DNA of 64,000 nt from Marinococcus sp. PL1-022 (GCF_033845285.1 NZ_JAWXCX010000001.1:945495-1009494), one strand, 5' to 3'. Positions 19,914 through 28,453 are shown, counted from the first letter of the stretch. Made by a program: numbers and translations. Notes: a model not told the origin generated them from the sequence alone.

Positions 19914-21179
19914 ATGGAAGCAGATCGAAATCGTTGGTTGATGGCATTATCAGCCATAGCGATTCATTTATCGATTGGTTCGGTGTATGCGTACAGTGTG
20001 TACCAGAATCCGCTGAATGAGTCGCTTGGCTGGAACATTTCCGACGTAACACTCGCATTTACGATTGCAATTTTCTTCTTGGGGATGTCGGCCGCTTCAC
20101 TCGGATTTTTTGTAGAAAAATACGGGCCGAGGATCTCAGCTGCCATCGCAGCCGTGCTGTTTGGTGCCGGAACAATGGGGGCCGGCCTTGCGGTACAGCT
20201 TGAAAGTCTGCCATTATTTATTGGTTCTTACGGCGTTCTTGGCGGCATCGGCCTTGGCATTGGGTACATATCCCCGGTTTCTACGCTTGTTATGTGGTTT
20301 CCAGACCGTCGGGGGATGGCTACTGGGATGGCAGTTATGGGTTTTGGCGCCGGAGCGCTTATTACAAGTCCCTTAGCTGAATGGCTGATGAACGCTGTAT
20401 CGATCCCGGGGGCATTTTACATTCTTGGCGCCTCGTACTTCGTTCTTATGCTTGCAGGGGCGAGCTACATGAAGAAGCCGCCGAAGGATTGGATGCCTAA
20501 AGGCTATAAGAAAGAAGATCTGCAGACGAACCAGAAGGGCGGAGACCTGGCGCAGCTTTCAGCCAAAGAGGCACTGCGGACGATGCGTTTTTACCTGCTG
20601 TGGCTCGTGATGTTTATTAACATCTCTTCAGGTATTATGCTGCTTGCAGTGGCATCGAACATGACACAGACCATTACCGGTACCAGCGCAGCATTAGCAG
20701 CTACCATAGTGGGAGTAATGGGCTTTTTCAACGGGGGCGGACGGATTGTATGGGCGTCGCTTTCGGACTATCTTGGAAGAACGAATACTTTTACAATATT
20801 CTTTCTCATTCAAATCGTGGCCTTTTTCCTTCTCCCGTTAACGACCAACGTTGTGCTGCTTGCAATTCTATTATTTATTATTATTACCTGTTACGGTGGC
20901 GGCTTTGCCTGTCTGCCGGCTTATATTGGTGACCTGTTTGGCACGAAACAGCTCGGAGCCATTCACGGCTTTCTTTTAACTGCCTGGGCACTTGCAGGGG
21001 TGGCCGGTCCTACAGCCGTATCAAGCATTGTTTCGGCTACAGGAAGCTACGCGCTATCGTTCTATCTGTTTAATATTCTTCTCGTAGTCGCCCTGGCAGC
21101 TATGATTGTCATGCGATTTAATATTAAAAAGGTCAGAAAGAACAAAGAACAGGAAAGCACGGAAGCAGCGAAAGCATAA
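19914..21179 (+). CDS. OFA-family MFS transporter (oxalate/formate antiporter type)
   Basis: Integral membrane carrier of 421 residues with 12 predicted helices. LSIGSVYAYSVYQNPL at the first helix and GIGLGIGYISPVSTLVMWFPDRRGMATGMAVMGFGAGAL in helices 4-5 are hallmarks of the OxlT/YhjX group of monocarboxylate carriers. AAGGGGG lies upstream of the ATG. It is a single-gene unit between terminators. The substrate may be formate, oxalate, lactate or pyruvate; the sequence does not decide. Confidence 0.85.
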   Translation: MEADRNRWLMALSAIAIHLSIGSVYAYSVYQNPLNESLGWNISDVTLAFTIAIFFLGMSAASLGFFVEKYGPRISAAIAAVLFGAGTMGAGLAVQLESLPLFIGSYGVLGGIGLGIGYISPVSTLVMWFPDRRGMATGMAVMGFGAGALITSPLAEWLMNAVSIPGAFYILGASYFVLMLAGASYMKKPPKDWMPKGYKKEDLQTNQKGGDLAQLSAKEALRTMRFYLLWLVMFINISSGIMLLAVASNMTQTITGTSAALAATIVGVMGFFNGGGRIVWASLSDYLGRTNTFTIFFLIQIVAFFLLPLTTNVVLLAILLFIIITCYGGGFACLPAYIGDLFGTKQLGAIHGFLLTAWALAGVAGPTAVSSIVSATGSYALSFYLFNILLVVALAAMIVMRFNIKKVRKNKEQESTEAAKA

Positions 21180-21183
21180 AGAG

Positions 21184-21222
21184 AGACCCCTTTCTTCTAA
21201 GATAAAGGAGAAAGGGGTCTTT
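21184..21222. terminator. Bidirectional terminator
   Basis: Twelve-bp stem AGACCCCTTTCT/AGAAAGGGGTCT between the convergent carrier and aldo/keto reductase genes. Confidence 0.85.
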
Positions 21223-21226
21223 ACTG

Positions 21227-22144
21227 TTATGGGAGTTCGTTGCCGGCAGACTGATACAGGTCATACCATTCTTCACGTGTCAAAGTGATTTCAGAGGCTT
21301 CGGCGATGCCTGCCAGCCGTTCTGGGTTCATCGTCCCGACAATGGTTTGAATACGCGCGGGGTGGCGAAGAATCCAGGCTGCCGCTATTGCTGATTCGGT
21401 TACTTGGTAGCGCCCGGCCAATTCACTGAGTTTTTTGTTCACCTCAGGAAATTTATCATTGCCGATAAAAACGCCTTCCATCATGCCATACTGAAACGGG
21501 GACCAGGCCTGGACGGTCATGTTGTTCAACTGACTGTATTCAAGCAGCCCGCCTTCCCGCATCACCGCTGCATCATTTTTCATATTCACATTCAATCCCT
21601 GATCTATCATGAGGGAGTGCATCAGACCAAACTGCAGCTGATTGGTAATAAGATCCTGCTTGACGTGCTGCTTTAAAAGCTCAATCTGCATTGGATGCTG
21701 GTTGCTGACACCGAAATGACGTACTTTACCGGAGGCGTGGAGACTATCGAATGCTTCCGCTACTTCCCCGGGTTCCATGAGCGCATCGGGACGGTGAAGA
21801 AGCAGTACATCCAGATAGTCTGTCTGAAGACGCTTCAGGCTTTCATCGACTGTGTTTAAAATATGGGATTTGGAAAAATCGAAGGAATTTCCGCGTATGC
21901 CTGCTTTGGACTGAAGAATTACTTTTTCGCGCAGGTCATCGTTCATACCAACTGCTCTGGCAAAAATGTCTTCGGAATCCCCGCCGCCATAAACATCGGC
22001 ATGATCGAAAAAGTTCACGCCTGCCTCAAAAGCAGTACGGAAAACTTTTTCCGCCGCATCGATGGAAAGCTCATTCATGCGCATACACCCTAGTGCTATA
22101 TTGGATACTTGAAGCGAACTGCTGCCTAACTGCATTTGTTTCAT
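21227..22144 (-). CDS. Aldo/keto reductase (YdhF-like)
   Basis: NADPH-dependent carbonyl reductase, 305 residues, (beta/alpha)8 barrel. Catalytic residues are visible: Asp in NFFDHADVYGGG, Tyr of the same motif, Lys in LQSKAG and His in LLLHRPDAL. The start is set at the ATG with AGAGGTG upstream; an in-frame reading to 22204 has no site. The physiological substrate is unknown. Confidence 0.92.
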   Translation of the reverse strand: MKQMQLGSSSLQVSNIALGCMRMNELSIDAAEKVFRTAFEAGVNFFDHADVYGGGDSEDIFARAVGMNDDLREKVILQSKAGIRGNSFDFSKSHILNTVDESLKRLQTDYLDVLLLHRPDALMEPGEVAEAFDSLHASGKVRHFGVSNQHPMQIELLKQHVKQDLITNQLQFGLMHSLMIDQGLNVNMKNDAAVMREGGLLEYSQLNNMTVQAWSPFQYGMMEGVFIGNDKFPEVNKKLSELAGRYQVTESAIAAAWILRHPARIQTIVGTMNPERLAGIAEASEITLTREEWYDLYQSAGNELP

Positions 22145-22285
22145 CTGAGCACCTCTTTTTTTCAGGATAAGAATAGTGTAACATGACGTATGGACAATCG
22201 GCATGATAACGCTGTCAAAAATATGAAAAATGACTTTTACGCATAAATATGGTAATTTATAGAAAAAGATTAAAGGGTGGCAGTA

Positions 22286-22513
22286 ATGAAACGAAGAACA
22301 ATAAACAGCTATTTTATTTTATTCTGGCTTATTATCGGTATATGGAATATCGGCCTTGGAATTATTGTCGGTCTCGTACTGCAAAGCTATGTGTGGGCAT
22401 TCATTCATGTTTTGGCCGGAGCGCTCTGTTTAACCATAATGGAAGCTATACGCAGAGGGAAATTACAGGTTAAAGAGAAAAAAGAAAACCACCTGCACGA
22501 AAGCGACCAGTAG
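22286..22513 (+). CDS. Small membrane protein, unknown
   Basis: 75 residues with two hydrophobic segments (about 9-31 and 35-55) and a basic/acidic C-terminal tail, so probably a two-helix inner-membrane protein. AAAGGGTGG precedes the ATG by about 6 bases. No family recognised. Confidence 0.55.
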   Translation: MKRRTINSYFILFWLIIGIWNIGLGIIVGLVLQSYVWAFIHVLAGALCLTIMEAIRRGKLQVKEKKENHLHESDQ

Positions 22514-22586
22514 CTTTATGTCCCTGGATTTAAAAATTGTAATAATTTGATGATTACCCTGCAGACTTTTCGGAAATAGTATATTA

Positions 22587-22823
22587 ATGATAAACAAAGG
22601 GGTGAACATTATATTACAGACCAGAGGGGCTAAAACAATAAAAAATATTATTCAGGACAATGAAAAGCCGCTGACTAATCAGGATGTCGCCGCTATATTA
22701 AAAGATAGAAACAGCATTGACAGTTCTTTTGCTTTGAAAACGATTGATTCAATGGTAGGTAACGGACAGTTGATGCTTATCCGATATGTTGACGCCGGTG
22801 TATATGTAGTAGAAGTGAAATAA
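22587..22823 (+). CDS. Small protein with possible winged-helix fold; start uncertain
   Basis: About 70-78 residues. Helices around AKTIKNIIQDN, TNQDVAAILKDRN and SSFALKTIDSMVGNG followed by a two-strand wing (LMLIRYV, GVYVVEVK) suggest a DNA-binding fold; this is inference. The ATG at 22587 has no ribosome site, yet AAAGGGGTG lies inside the reading frame just ahead of ATT/ATA codons, so a non-ATG start near 22608-22611 is possible. It ends in a strong terminator. Confidence 0.45.
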   Translation: MINKGVNIILQTRGAKTIKNIIQDNEKPLTNQDVAAILKDRNSIDSSFALKTIDSMVGNGQLMLIRYVDAGVYVVEVK

Positions 22824-22824
22824 A

Positions 22825-22868
22825 TTATGTTAACTGTTTTCATAAGCAGTTAACATAACTATTTTTTT
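22825..22868 (+). terminator. Terminator
   Basis: Perfect 12-bp stem TTATGTTAACTG/CAGTTAACATAA followed by a run of seven T. Confidence 0.85.
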
Positions 22869-22962
22869 ATAAATAATTTTTACATAATTCTTCTGTTATT
22901 GTAGTGAAAGTACCGAATAATCTGTAAAATAGAGAATTACTTTAAAGAAGAGGGTGATGGCA

Positions 22963-23361
22963 ATGAGTTTCGAAGATGAGTTCGTAACTAAAGCAAAAGA
23001 ATATTTAGAAGAAGATAAAGACGCAAATATTATGAACGAAGTAAACTGGGAAATTGCCAAATACTTTAATAATCTGAATAAAGAAATCGGCGAAGTGAAA
23101 AATGACTCGTTCAGCAGCTATGGTTCAAAGCACCGCAGCTATATGACCATTGATAACCGCGAAGTGCTTTTTGAAACTGTTACAGACGATGGAAATTATC
23201 ATATTCAGGTAACACAGAGTACAGATGATAAAACCAATGAGCTGGATGTTATATATGTTCAGGAGGGGAGAATGTACAGCCAGGAAAAGCAGCAGGAATT
23301 TAATATGGATATTGTCCGGGACCATCTTAAAGATACCTTCGGCGATATACTGGGATTATAA
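22963..23361 (+). CDS. Hypothetical acidic protein, 132 residues
   Basis: A soluble, acidic protein (MSFEDEFVTKAKEYLEEDKD). The N-terminal third is helical; the middle is beta-rich (SYMTIDNREVLFETV, YHIQVTQ). No family recognised. The ATG at 22963 has GAGGGTG upstream. It has its own terminator, which begins at the stop codon. Confidence 0.6.
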   Translation: MSFEDEFVTKAKEYLEEDKDANIMNEVNWEIAKYFNNLNKEIGEVKNDSFSSYGSKHRSYMTIDNREVLFETVTDDGNYHIQVTQSTDDKTNELDVIYVQEGRMYSQEKQQEFNMDIVRDHLKDTFGDILGL

Positions 23362-23388
23362 AAAAGCGCCCGCTGCGGCGCTTTTTTA
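23361..23388 (+). terminator. Terminator
   Basis: AAAAAGCGCC/GGCGCTTTTTT hairpin with six-base loop. Confidence 0.85.
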
Positions 23389-23472
23389 TTTTGAAAAATA
23401 TTAAATAATCAACAGGGAAATAAGTCTTGATTTCCTTCGAATGGGTATATTGTCATTAAGGGGGTATACGCC

Positions 23473-23694
23473 ATGGGGGTTGTTTATATTGACCGGCATA
23501 TTCGCCAGGTGCAGGTGATTATTTGTAGTGAAGGACACATGCTGCATTGTCTTGTTTGGCCGGGGGAAGGGGGATGGGTCGCCGATATACACTCCATGCA
23601 GAACAGCGGTTTTCATCCGACGTTTGAGCGGGTTTATTTTCCTGAAAATGAAGAGATTATTCAGCTTGGACGGCATATATATGTTCTGCGGTAA
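23473..23694 (+). CDS. Small hypothetical protein, 73 residues
   Basis: AAGGGGG stands about 8 bases before the ATG. It reads as a compact beta-strand protein (VYIDRHIRQVQVIIC) with no membrane segment. No family recognised. It converges on the 23732-24034 gene and shares its terminator. A longer minus-strand reading across the same bases lacks a ribosome site and was not accepted. Confidence 0.45.
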   Translation: MGVVYIDRHIRQVQVIICSEGHMLHCLVWPGEGGWVADIHSMQNSGFHPTFERVYFPENEEIIQLGRHIYVLR

Positions 23695-23695
23695 A

Positions 23696-23723
23696 AAGGC
23701 AGAAGCTCGCAGCTTTCTGCCTT
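23696..23723. terminator. Bidirectional terminator
   Basis: AAGGCAGA-AGCT pairs with AGCTTTCTGCCTT (one bulged base); T-rich on both sides of two convergent small genes. Confidence 0.7.
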
Positions 23724-23731
23724 TGCCCGTT

Positions 23732-24034
23732 CTAAAGAGTATTGGGGTCCGTATAGCCGATCGGCCCCCGGGATTCGGAATGCTCCACAACAGTAAGAAC
23801 AAAGCGTATCGGAATAAAGATGGTGCGGCTGCCGCTGCTCTGGGCCTTTTCCTGATAGAAATAAACGCCCGCTTCTTCAACACCATAGTTTTCCGCTGAC
23901 ACTACCGCTTTGATATAACTGGAGTGCTCTTCGAATGCCCCCTCGCTTTGAAATCCATTCAATTCAAAAAGCGGGATGGCGGAAGGATCAAAATACACTT
24001 CGACGAAATTAGAATTGTCTGCTGATGAACTCAT
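23732..24034 (-). CDS. Hypothetical protein, 100 residues
   Basis: AAAGGAGGAAG precedes the ATG, a strong site. The protein (MSSSADNSNFVEVYFDPS) is acidic with beta-strand stretches and no membrane segment. No family recognised. Two AAACGTTT palindromes stand in its upstream region and may control it. Confidence 0.6.
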   Translation of the reverse strand: MSSSADNSNFVEVYFDPSAIPLFELNGFQSEGAFEEHSSYIKAVVSAENYGVEEAGVYFYQEKAQSSGSRTIFIPIRFVLTVVEHSESRGPIGYTDPNTL

Positions 24035-24075
24035 CCGTCTTCCTCCTTTCAATAGTTGCTTCCCATAATATACCC

Positions 24076-24133
24076 TAAAACGTTTTAATAAAAGCAGAGG
24101 ATGCAAAAGGAAAAAGGTACATAAACGTTTATG
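24076..24133. promoter_or_regulatory. Two AACGTT-centred palindromes upstream of the 23732-24034 gene
   Basis: TAAAACGTTTTA (24076-24087) and CATAAACGTTTATG (24120-24133) are perfect palindromes whose centres are 45 bases apart. They share AAACGTTT. They are candidate repressor sites; the cognate protein is unknown. Confidence 0.4.
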
Positions 24134-24231
24134 AAATGCACTATCTGCTGTAAAATAATGGGTAAGATAATAGGCGTTCCAAAGATAGAAAGGAGAAAGT
24201 GCGGCGAAAAACAGCCCGGGCTGTACAAATT

Positions 24232-24257
24232 AAAAAACAGAAGCCAATGGCTCCTGC
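24232..24257 (-). terminator. Terminator after tRNA-Val
   Basis: On the minus strand CAGGAGCC pairs with GGCTTCTG across an ATT loop, followed by a T-run. It lies 18 bases after the tRNA 3' end. Confidence 0.75.
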
Positions 24258-24274
24258 TGTAGTTTATTATTTAT

Positions 24275-24349
24275 GGTGTCCCGTACTGGGCTCGAACCAG
24301 TGACCTCCACCCTGTCAAGGTGGCGCTCTCCCTACTGAGCTAACGGAAC
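24275..24349 (-). tRNA. tRNA-Val (anticodon GAC)
   Basis: A full cloverleaf on the minus strand. The acceptor stem GTTCCGT/ACGGGAC has one G-T pair and is followed by A and an encoded CCA. D stem GCTC/GAGC; anticodon stem CCACC/GGTGG with loop TTGACAG (anticodon GAC); T arm ACTGG-TTCGAGC-CCAGT. It is a lone tRNA gene with its own terminator. Confidence 0.95.
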
Positions 24350-24580
24350 AATTTGTATGGAATGAAGCAACAGAAATAATATACAATAGGAAAAGGTCAG
24401 TGTCAATCCTTCCACGCTCAATTTATGCAGGGAAAGCAGAGGGTGGTGCTGGCCAATTAATTTCTTCCGGGCGGTGAAGTCGGACCTTGCTGATGTCCTG
24501 TTACTACCGAAGATACTAAGAGAGTACACGCACCTGCTGCATAAACAGAAATTTTTATGGTACATATATTAAAAAGTGAA

Positions 24581-24844
24581 TCAATTTTCCTTTTGCTGTT
24601 TTTCTTTCCGCTGCTGAAGGAATAGAAATAGACAGAAGGCGAGCATACCCAGACTGAGATTGGAGAGAATGAACCCAAGCGGCCCCTGGTTAAAAATGCC
24701 AAGCGACAGCGCCCCGAAAAAAACAATGTAGGTGATGCCGAGAAGCGGCAGGCTTCGCCCGGAGACTTTTTGCATCAAACGGGCAAGCTGGTATACGAGC
24801 GTATTTACAGCAAAACCAATTAGCAGTAAAATAAGTAAATTCAT
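24581..24844 (-). CDS. Small membrane protein, 87 residues
   Basis: Three hydrophobic segments (about residues 2-20, 33-50, 56-75) and a lysine/glutamate-rich tail (QQRKEKQQKEN). No family recognised. The ATG at 24844 follows GGAAGG at a rather long distance of about 13 bases. The 24350-24580 stretch between it and the tRNA shows no further gene. Confidence 0.5.
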   Translation of the reverse strand: MNLLILLLIGFAVNTLVYQLARLMQKVSGRSLPLLGITYIVFFGALSLGIFNQGPLGFILSNLSLGMLAFCLFLFLQQRKEKQQKEN

Positions 24845-25013
24845 GCGACTATCTGAACCTTCCTTTGTGATGATGTCTTTTTCCGATTTACATGCTACCA
24901 TACCTTAGGTTTGAAAGATATCTACAAAGACGAAAAGTGGGCACCCCTGCAGTAAACTGCCTGGCGGAGGCTTTAAAATATAGAGAGAATGGGATAAAGG
25001 TGGAGGGATCTTC

Positions 25014-26126
25014 ATGCAGGCATATGCAGACTTTTGGATGGAATGGCAGACACGTATTGTAGAGCTGCCCTGGATTGATATAGGCGTAGCTGTTTTGATT
25101 GCACTTCTCGTGTTTGCCTTTCGGAAGCTATTTACTAAATACATTTTCAGGTTCATTTTAAAAATGACTCACCAATCGAGATCACAGCTGTTCACCAATG
25201 TTTTGGTATCGTTTGAACGGCCGATTCGTATGTTTTTCGCCGTATTCGGTATATATTTGGCGCTTTTGTATCTGCCGATACCGTGGGATTCCATGACAAT
25301 TATCAACCGCCTGTACGGCTCCATTTTAATCATACTTGCGGCTTGGGGGACATACAAGCTGCTGAACACGTCTTCGATGCTCTTCAACCCGATGATTAAA
25401 AGGCTCGAGGGCAAGGAAGACAATATGCTGGTTCCCTTTCTTTCCCGGGTGCTCCGGATTATTATCGTGGCGCTCGCGTTCACCATTATTCTCTCTTCCT
25501 GGGGCTTTAACATTAACGGCTTTGTGGCAGGGCTCGGCCTTGGAGGTCTGGCCTTTGCCCTCGCCGCTCAGGATATGGTGGCTAATTTTATCGGCGGCAT
25601 AATTATTGTCGTGGAACGCCCGTTTAAGCGGGGGGACTGGATTTATACGCCGACGGTGGAAGGAATTGTGGAGGATATTTCGTTTCGGAGCACGAAGGTG
25701 CGTACCTTTGCTGACTCAATTGTCATCGTTCCAAACAATACACTTGCCCATGAGGCGATTACAAACTGGAGTGAAATGCGTAAGCGTGAAATTAACATGA
25801 CGCTTGGCATTGAATATCAGACGCCGCGGGAGCAGGTGCTGCAGCTGCGGGAGCGTCTTGAGGAAATGCTGAACAGCCGGGAGGATATCGATAAAGAAAT
25901 GATTCTTGTGCAGTTTAAAGAATTTAACAGCTCCTCGCTCGACCTGTGGGTTTACTGTTTTACGAAAACAACCGCATTTTTGGAATGGGCTGAAATAAAA
26001 GAAGAGCTGAATCTTGAAATCATTCGCATCCTTCAAGAGGAAGGCGTTCAGTTTGCCTACCCAACACAGTCTATTTATATTGAAAAATCACCTGAAGAAA
26101 ATTATCACATGTCCGACAATAATTAA
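25014..26126 (+). CDS. MscS-family mechanosensitive channel (YhdY-like)
   Basis: Pressure-gated channel that releases solutes on osmotic downshock, 370 residues. Four or five membrane helices are followed by the pore-lining glycine/alanine helix (GLGLGGLAFALAAQDMVANFIGG) and the beta domain (FKRGDWIYTPTVEGIVEDISFRSTKVRT). GGAGGG precedes the ATG. It resembles B. subtilis YhdY more than the shorter channel at 31781. Single-gene unit. Confidence 0.9.
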   Translation: MQAYADFWMEWQTRIVELPWIDIGVAVLIALLVFAFRKLFTKYIFRFILKMTHQSRSQLFTNVLVSFERPIRMFFAVFGIYLALLYLPIPWDSMTIINRLYGSILIILAAWGTYKLLNTSSMLFNPMIKRLEGKEDNMLVPFLSRVLRIIIVALAFTIILSSWGFNINGFVAGLGLGGLAFALAAQDMVANFIGGIIIVVERPFKRGDWIYTPTVEGIVEDISFRSTKVRTFADSIVIVPNNTLAHEAITNWSEMRKREINMTLGIEYQTPREQVLQLRERLEEMLNSREDIDKEMILVQFKEFNSSSLDLWVYCFTKTTAFLEWAEIKEELNLEIIRILQEEGVQFAYPTQSIYIEKSPEENYHMSDNN

Positions 26127-26139
26127 GCGGGATTCACGG

Positions 26140-26167
26140 TTGGCAAACAAAACGTACATGTTATAAT
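26140..26167 (+). promoter_or_regulatory. Sigma-A promoter of the HPr-like gene
   Basis: TTGGCA, 16 bases, perfect TATAAT. The expected transcription start at about 26174 rules out translation from further upstream. Confidence 0.65.
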
Positions 26168-26219
26168 AAGAATGTTTGTCAGAAGGAATATGTACGTAAA
26201 AAAGGAGCCGATGCATTCG

Positions 26220-26615
26220 ATGGAACGAGTGGAAACATTCGTGTTAACCCGTGGACTGAATGCCAGTCAAGTATTGTCGTTTGTGCATGAACTGGAAACA
26301 TTTAAAGTAGATGTATTTTTTGAAAAGCGGAGAACCTCCGCAAACGGAAAAAGCGTACTCGGCATGATGTCTTTGTTTACAAGCATCAGACTTGGAGACA
26401 AGGTGGAACTCAAGGTACATGGTGAAGATAAAGAAGCGGTTGCCAGGGTGGCAGCTGTATATCTTGGAGAAGCAGCAGAGCAAAAGAATAGTAACGGCTA
26501 TTGGGAAGACGAAGCAGCGGAGCATGTGGAACGCGCAATGGCTGGATGCATGGCTCACTGGAACCCCAATGTACGAAATATTGCACGCTCGTATCTGAAA
26601 ACGACACGCAGTTAA
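26220..26615 (+). CDS. HPr-like domain protein lacking the active-site histidine
   Basis: 131 residues. The first 85 follow the HPr/Crh fold: FVLTRGLNASQVLSFV where HPr has the His15 loop, and ANGKSVLGMMSL matching the regulatory Ser46 helix (here Ser45). The position of His15 is Asn14 and the conserved Arg17 is Ser, so it cannot take the phosphoryl group from Enzyme I. The Ser site is kept, as in Crh. A 45-residue C-terminal extension (GYWEDEAAEHVERAMAGCMAHW) is not found in HPr or Crh. The start at 26220 has AAGGAG 12 bases upstream; ATG 26211 is an alternative. A signalling rather than transport role is inferred. Confidence 0.7.
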   Translation: MERVETFVLTRGLNASQVLSFVHELETFKVDVFFEKRRTSANGKSVLGMMSLFTSIRLGDKVELKVHGEDKEAVARVAAVYLGEAAEQKNSNGYWEDEAAEHVERAMAGCMAHWNPNVRNIARSYLKTTRS

Positions 26616-26619
26616 CAGA

Positions 26620-26652
26620 AAGACCCGGCGCCGGGAAAAGCGTCCGGGTCTT
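26620..26652 (+). terminator. Probable terminator
   Basis: AAGACCCGG/CCGGGTCTT stem just after the stop codon; no long T-run follows, so it is a weaker candidate. Confidence 0.5.
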
Positions 26653-26804
26653 CAGCTGTATCAGAGCTCATTTTCGCCGGTGCCGGGTAATGATAAGCAT
26701 AGAACGAGTCAATTCGGGTAAAACAATAATAAGGAAATGAAACATACGTATTGGTTGTATAATACAATCAGTAATGATGAATGACACGGAAGGAAGAATG
26801 TCTT

Positions 26805-27983
26805 ATGATCGACCGGCACACCGGTACATTTTGGCGGGCCTCCATTGCTCTCGGACTTGCATCCCTGCTCATTTTTGCCAATATGTATTACCCGCAGCCG
26901 CTGCTTCCATTGTTTACCGGAGAATTCAGCGTCAGCGAAGCGACAGCGAGCTTTGTCATTTCACTTTCCCTGCTGATACTTGGAGTGAGCTTCTTTTTTA
27001 TCAGCGCGATATCCGACGCGAAAGGAAGAAGAAAGATCATTGTGTACGCGATGATCTGGGGAACTATAGCAACGCTGCTCATTCCTTTTGCCGGCTCCTT
27101 CTGGCTGCTTTTGCTGCTTCGGATGATCCAGGCCGTCGGACTTGCCGGAATTCCCATTGCGGCTATGTCCTATATTGGAGAGGAATTCACCCCGCGTGCG
27201 ATGACGGTAGCTATGGGCTTTTACGTAAGCGCGAACAGCCTCGGCGGCATGGGGGGAAGAGTGATGAGCGGCGTTCTTGCTGATTGGTTTGACTGGCGGA
27301 CGGCTTATTTTTTCATGGCCGGGGCCAGCGTCGTGCTCGCCGTGCTCGTGATCCTGCTGCTTCCGGCTTCGAAAAACTTCAGTCCAAAGCCGCTGGAGTG
27401 GAGCGATACGTGGAAGAATGCTCTGTTTCATCTTAAAGATCCGGTGCAGCGGCTGGCTTACGTTATCGGCGGTTTGAATTTCTTTGTATTTATCGGGACA
27501 TTCAACTTTATTACGTACCGCCTGGACGGAGACCCTTTTTTCGTCAGTACAGCAGTCCTGGGCCTGTTGTTTTTAACATACGGGGCGGGGACCTTCAGCT
27601 CGAGCCTTGCCGGGGAATTGACGCAGCGCTTTAAACAGACGGACTGTATGCAGGTCGGAATCCTCATTATGGCCGGCGGCCTGCTGCTGTCGCTTGTACC
27701 ACAGCTGTGGGTGGTTATTGCCTCGCTTGCCGTGCTGAGTTTTGGCTTTTTCTTTGCGCATTCCACTTCCAGTTCCTGGGTAACAAAAAACGCCAAAAAA
27801 GCCCGGGCAAGCGCCTCCGGACTTTACTTGACGTCTTACTATCTGGGCGGGAGTCTCAGCAGTCTTTATTTTGGTCTCCTGTGGCCCCTGGCCGGCTGGA
27901 TCGGCGTCATTGCCGGCGGCCTGCTCCTGTTAATAGTCACACTTACAAGCGTGCGCCGTCTTATGCCGGTGGAAGCCGGCTAG
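26805..27983 (+). CDS. MFS transporter (YnfM/AraJ-type exporter)
   Basis: 392-residue membrane carrier with 12 predicted helices. The helix 2-3 loop SDAKGRRK is the MFS motif A, and LLIFANMYYPQPLLPLF plus GFYVSANSLGGMGGRVMSG are typical of YnfM-like exporters. The ATG follows GGAAG by 10 bases. Its stop overlaps the stop of the convergent rraA-like gene by four bases, with no terminator between. Substrate unknown. Confidence 0.88.
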   Translation: MIDRHTGTFWRASIALGLASLLIFANMYYPQPLLPLFTGEFSVSEATASFVISLSLLILGVSFFFISAISDAKGRRKIIVYAMIWGTIATLLIPFAGSFWLLLLLRMIQAVGLAGIPIAAMSYIGEEFTPRAMTVAMGFYVSANSLGGMGGRVMSGVLADWFDWRTAYFFMAGASVVLAVLVILLLPASKNFSPKPLEWSDTWKNALFHLKDPVQRLAYVIGGLNFFVFIGTFNFITYRLDGDPFFVSTAVLGLLFLTYGAGTFSSSLAGELTQRFKQTDCMQVGILIMAGGLLLSLVPQLWVVIASLAVLSFGFFFAHSTSSSWVTKNAKKARASASGLYLTSYYLGGSLSSLYFGLLWPLAGWIGVIAGGLLLLIVTLTSVRRLMPVEAG

Positions 27984-28453
27984 CCTTTGGCAGGAAGAAG
28001 CACAATGCCATCGCTGTCGGCATAGACGTAGTCCCCGGGCGTCCAGGTGACGTCAGCAAAATCGACGGGAATGGAGCGCTCGCCGCGTCCTTCCTTGACA
28101 GACTTTCGTGGGCTGGTAAAACGGGAAAACACCCGGACATCCATTTCGCGAAGCTCGTCACTGTCGCGGATCGCTCCGTTCACGATAATGCCGGCGAGTC
28201 CGCGCTTGACAGCAATTTCTGCCAGGTTGTCCCCGAGCAGGGCACGCCGGGAGGAACCGCCTCCGTCAACTACAAGAACACTGCCGGCGGGAATATCGCC
28301 AAGCGCCTGTTCAACAAGCACGTTATCTTCAAATACCCGTACTGTTTCTATTGGCCCTTCAAAGGAACGTGCTGGTCCGTGCGATAAAAACGGCTCGTTG
28401 GCGACAAAAACTTCGTTACCATATTCATCACAGATATCAGCTGTTCTACCCAT
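27980..28453 (-). CDS. RraA-family protein (HMG/oxaloacetate aldolase-like)
   Basis: 157 residues of the RraA/MenG fold: GDIPAGSVLVVDGGGSSRRALLGDNLAEIAVKRGLAGIIVNGAIRDSDEL, which contains the metal- and substrate-binding G-D-N and R-D motifs. In Gram-positive bacteria such proteins are usually 4-hydroxy-4-methyl-2-oxoglutarate aldolases or oxaloacetate decarboxylases; control of RNase E is a gammaproteobacterial role. AAAGGAGG precedes the ATG. Confidence 0.88.
   Translation of the reverse strand: MGRTADICDEYGNEVFVANEPFLSHGPARSFEGPIETVRVFEDNVLVEQALGDIPAGSVLVVDGGGSSRRALLGDNLAEIAVKRGLAGIIVNGAIRDSDELREMDVRVFSRFTSPRKSVKEGRGERSIPVDFADVTWTPGDYVYADSDGIVLLPAKG

Noticed and set aside
23401-23886. 161-codon minus-strand frame
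   Set aside because: No ribosome site; it crosses a terminator and overlaps two better supported small genes.
24221-24234. ACAGCCCGGGCTGT palindrome
   Set aside because: Perfect but without loop or T-run and not near a clear start; no role could be supported.
24199-24303. 34-codon plus-strand frame with GTG start after AAAGGAG
   Set aside because: The spacing is only three bases and most of it is antisense to the tRNA-Val gene and its terminator.
27707-28387. 226-codon plus-strand frame
   Set aside because: Out of frame with the MFS carrier and antisense to the RraA-like gene.
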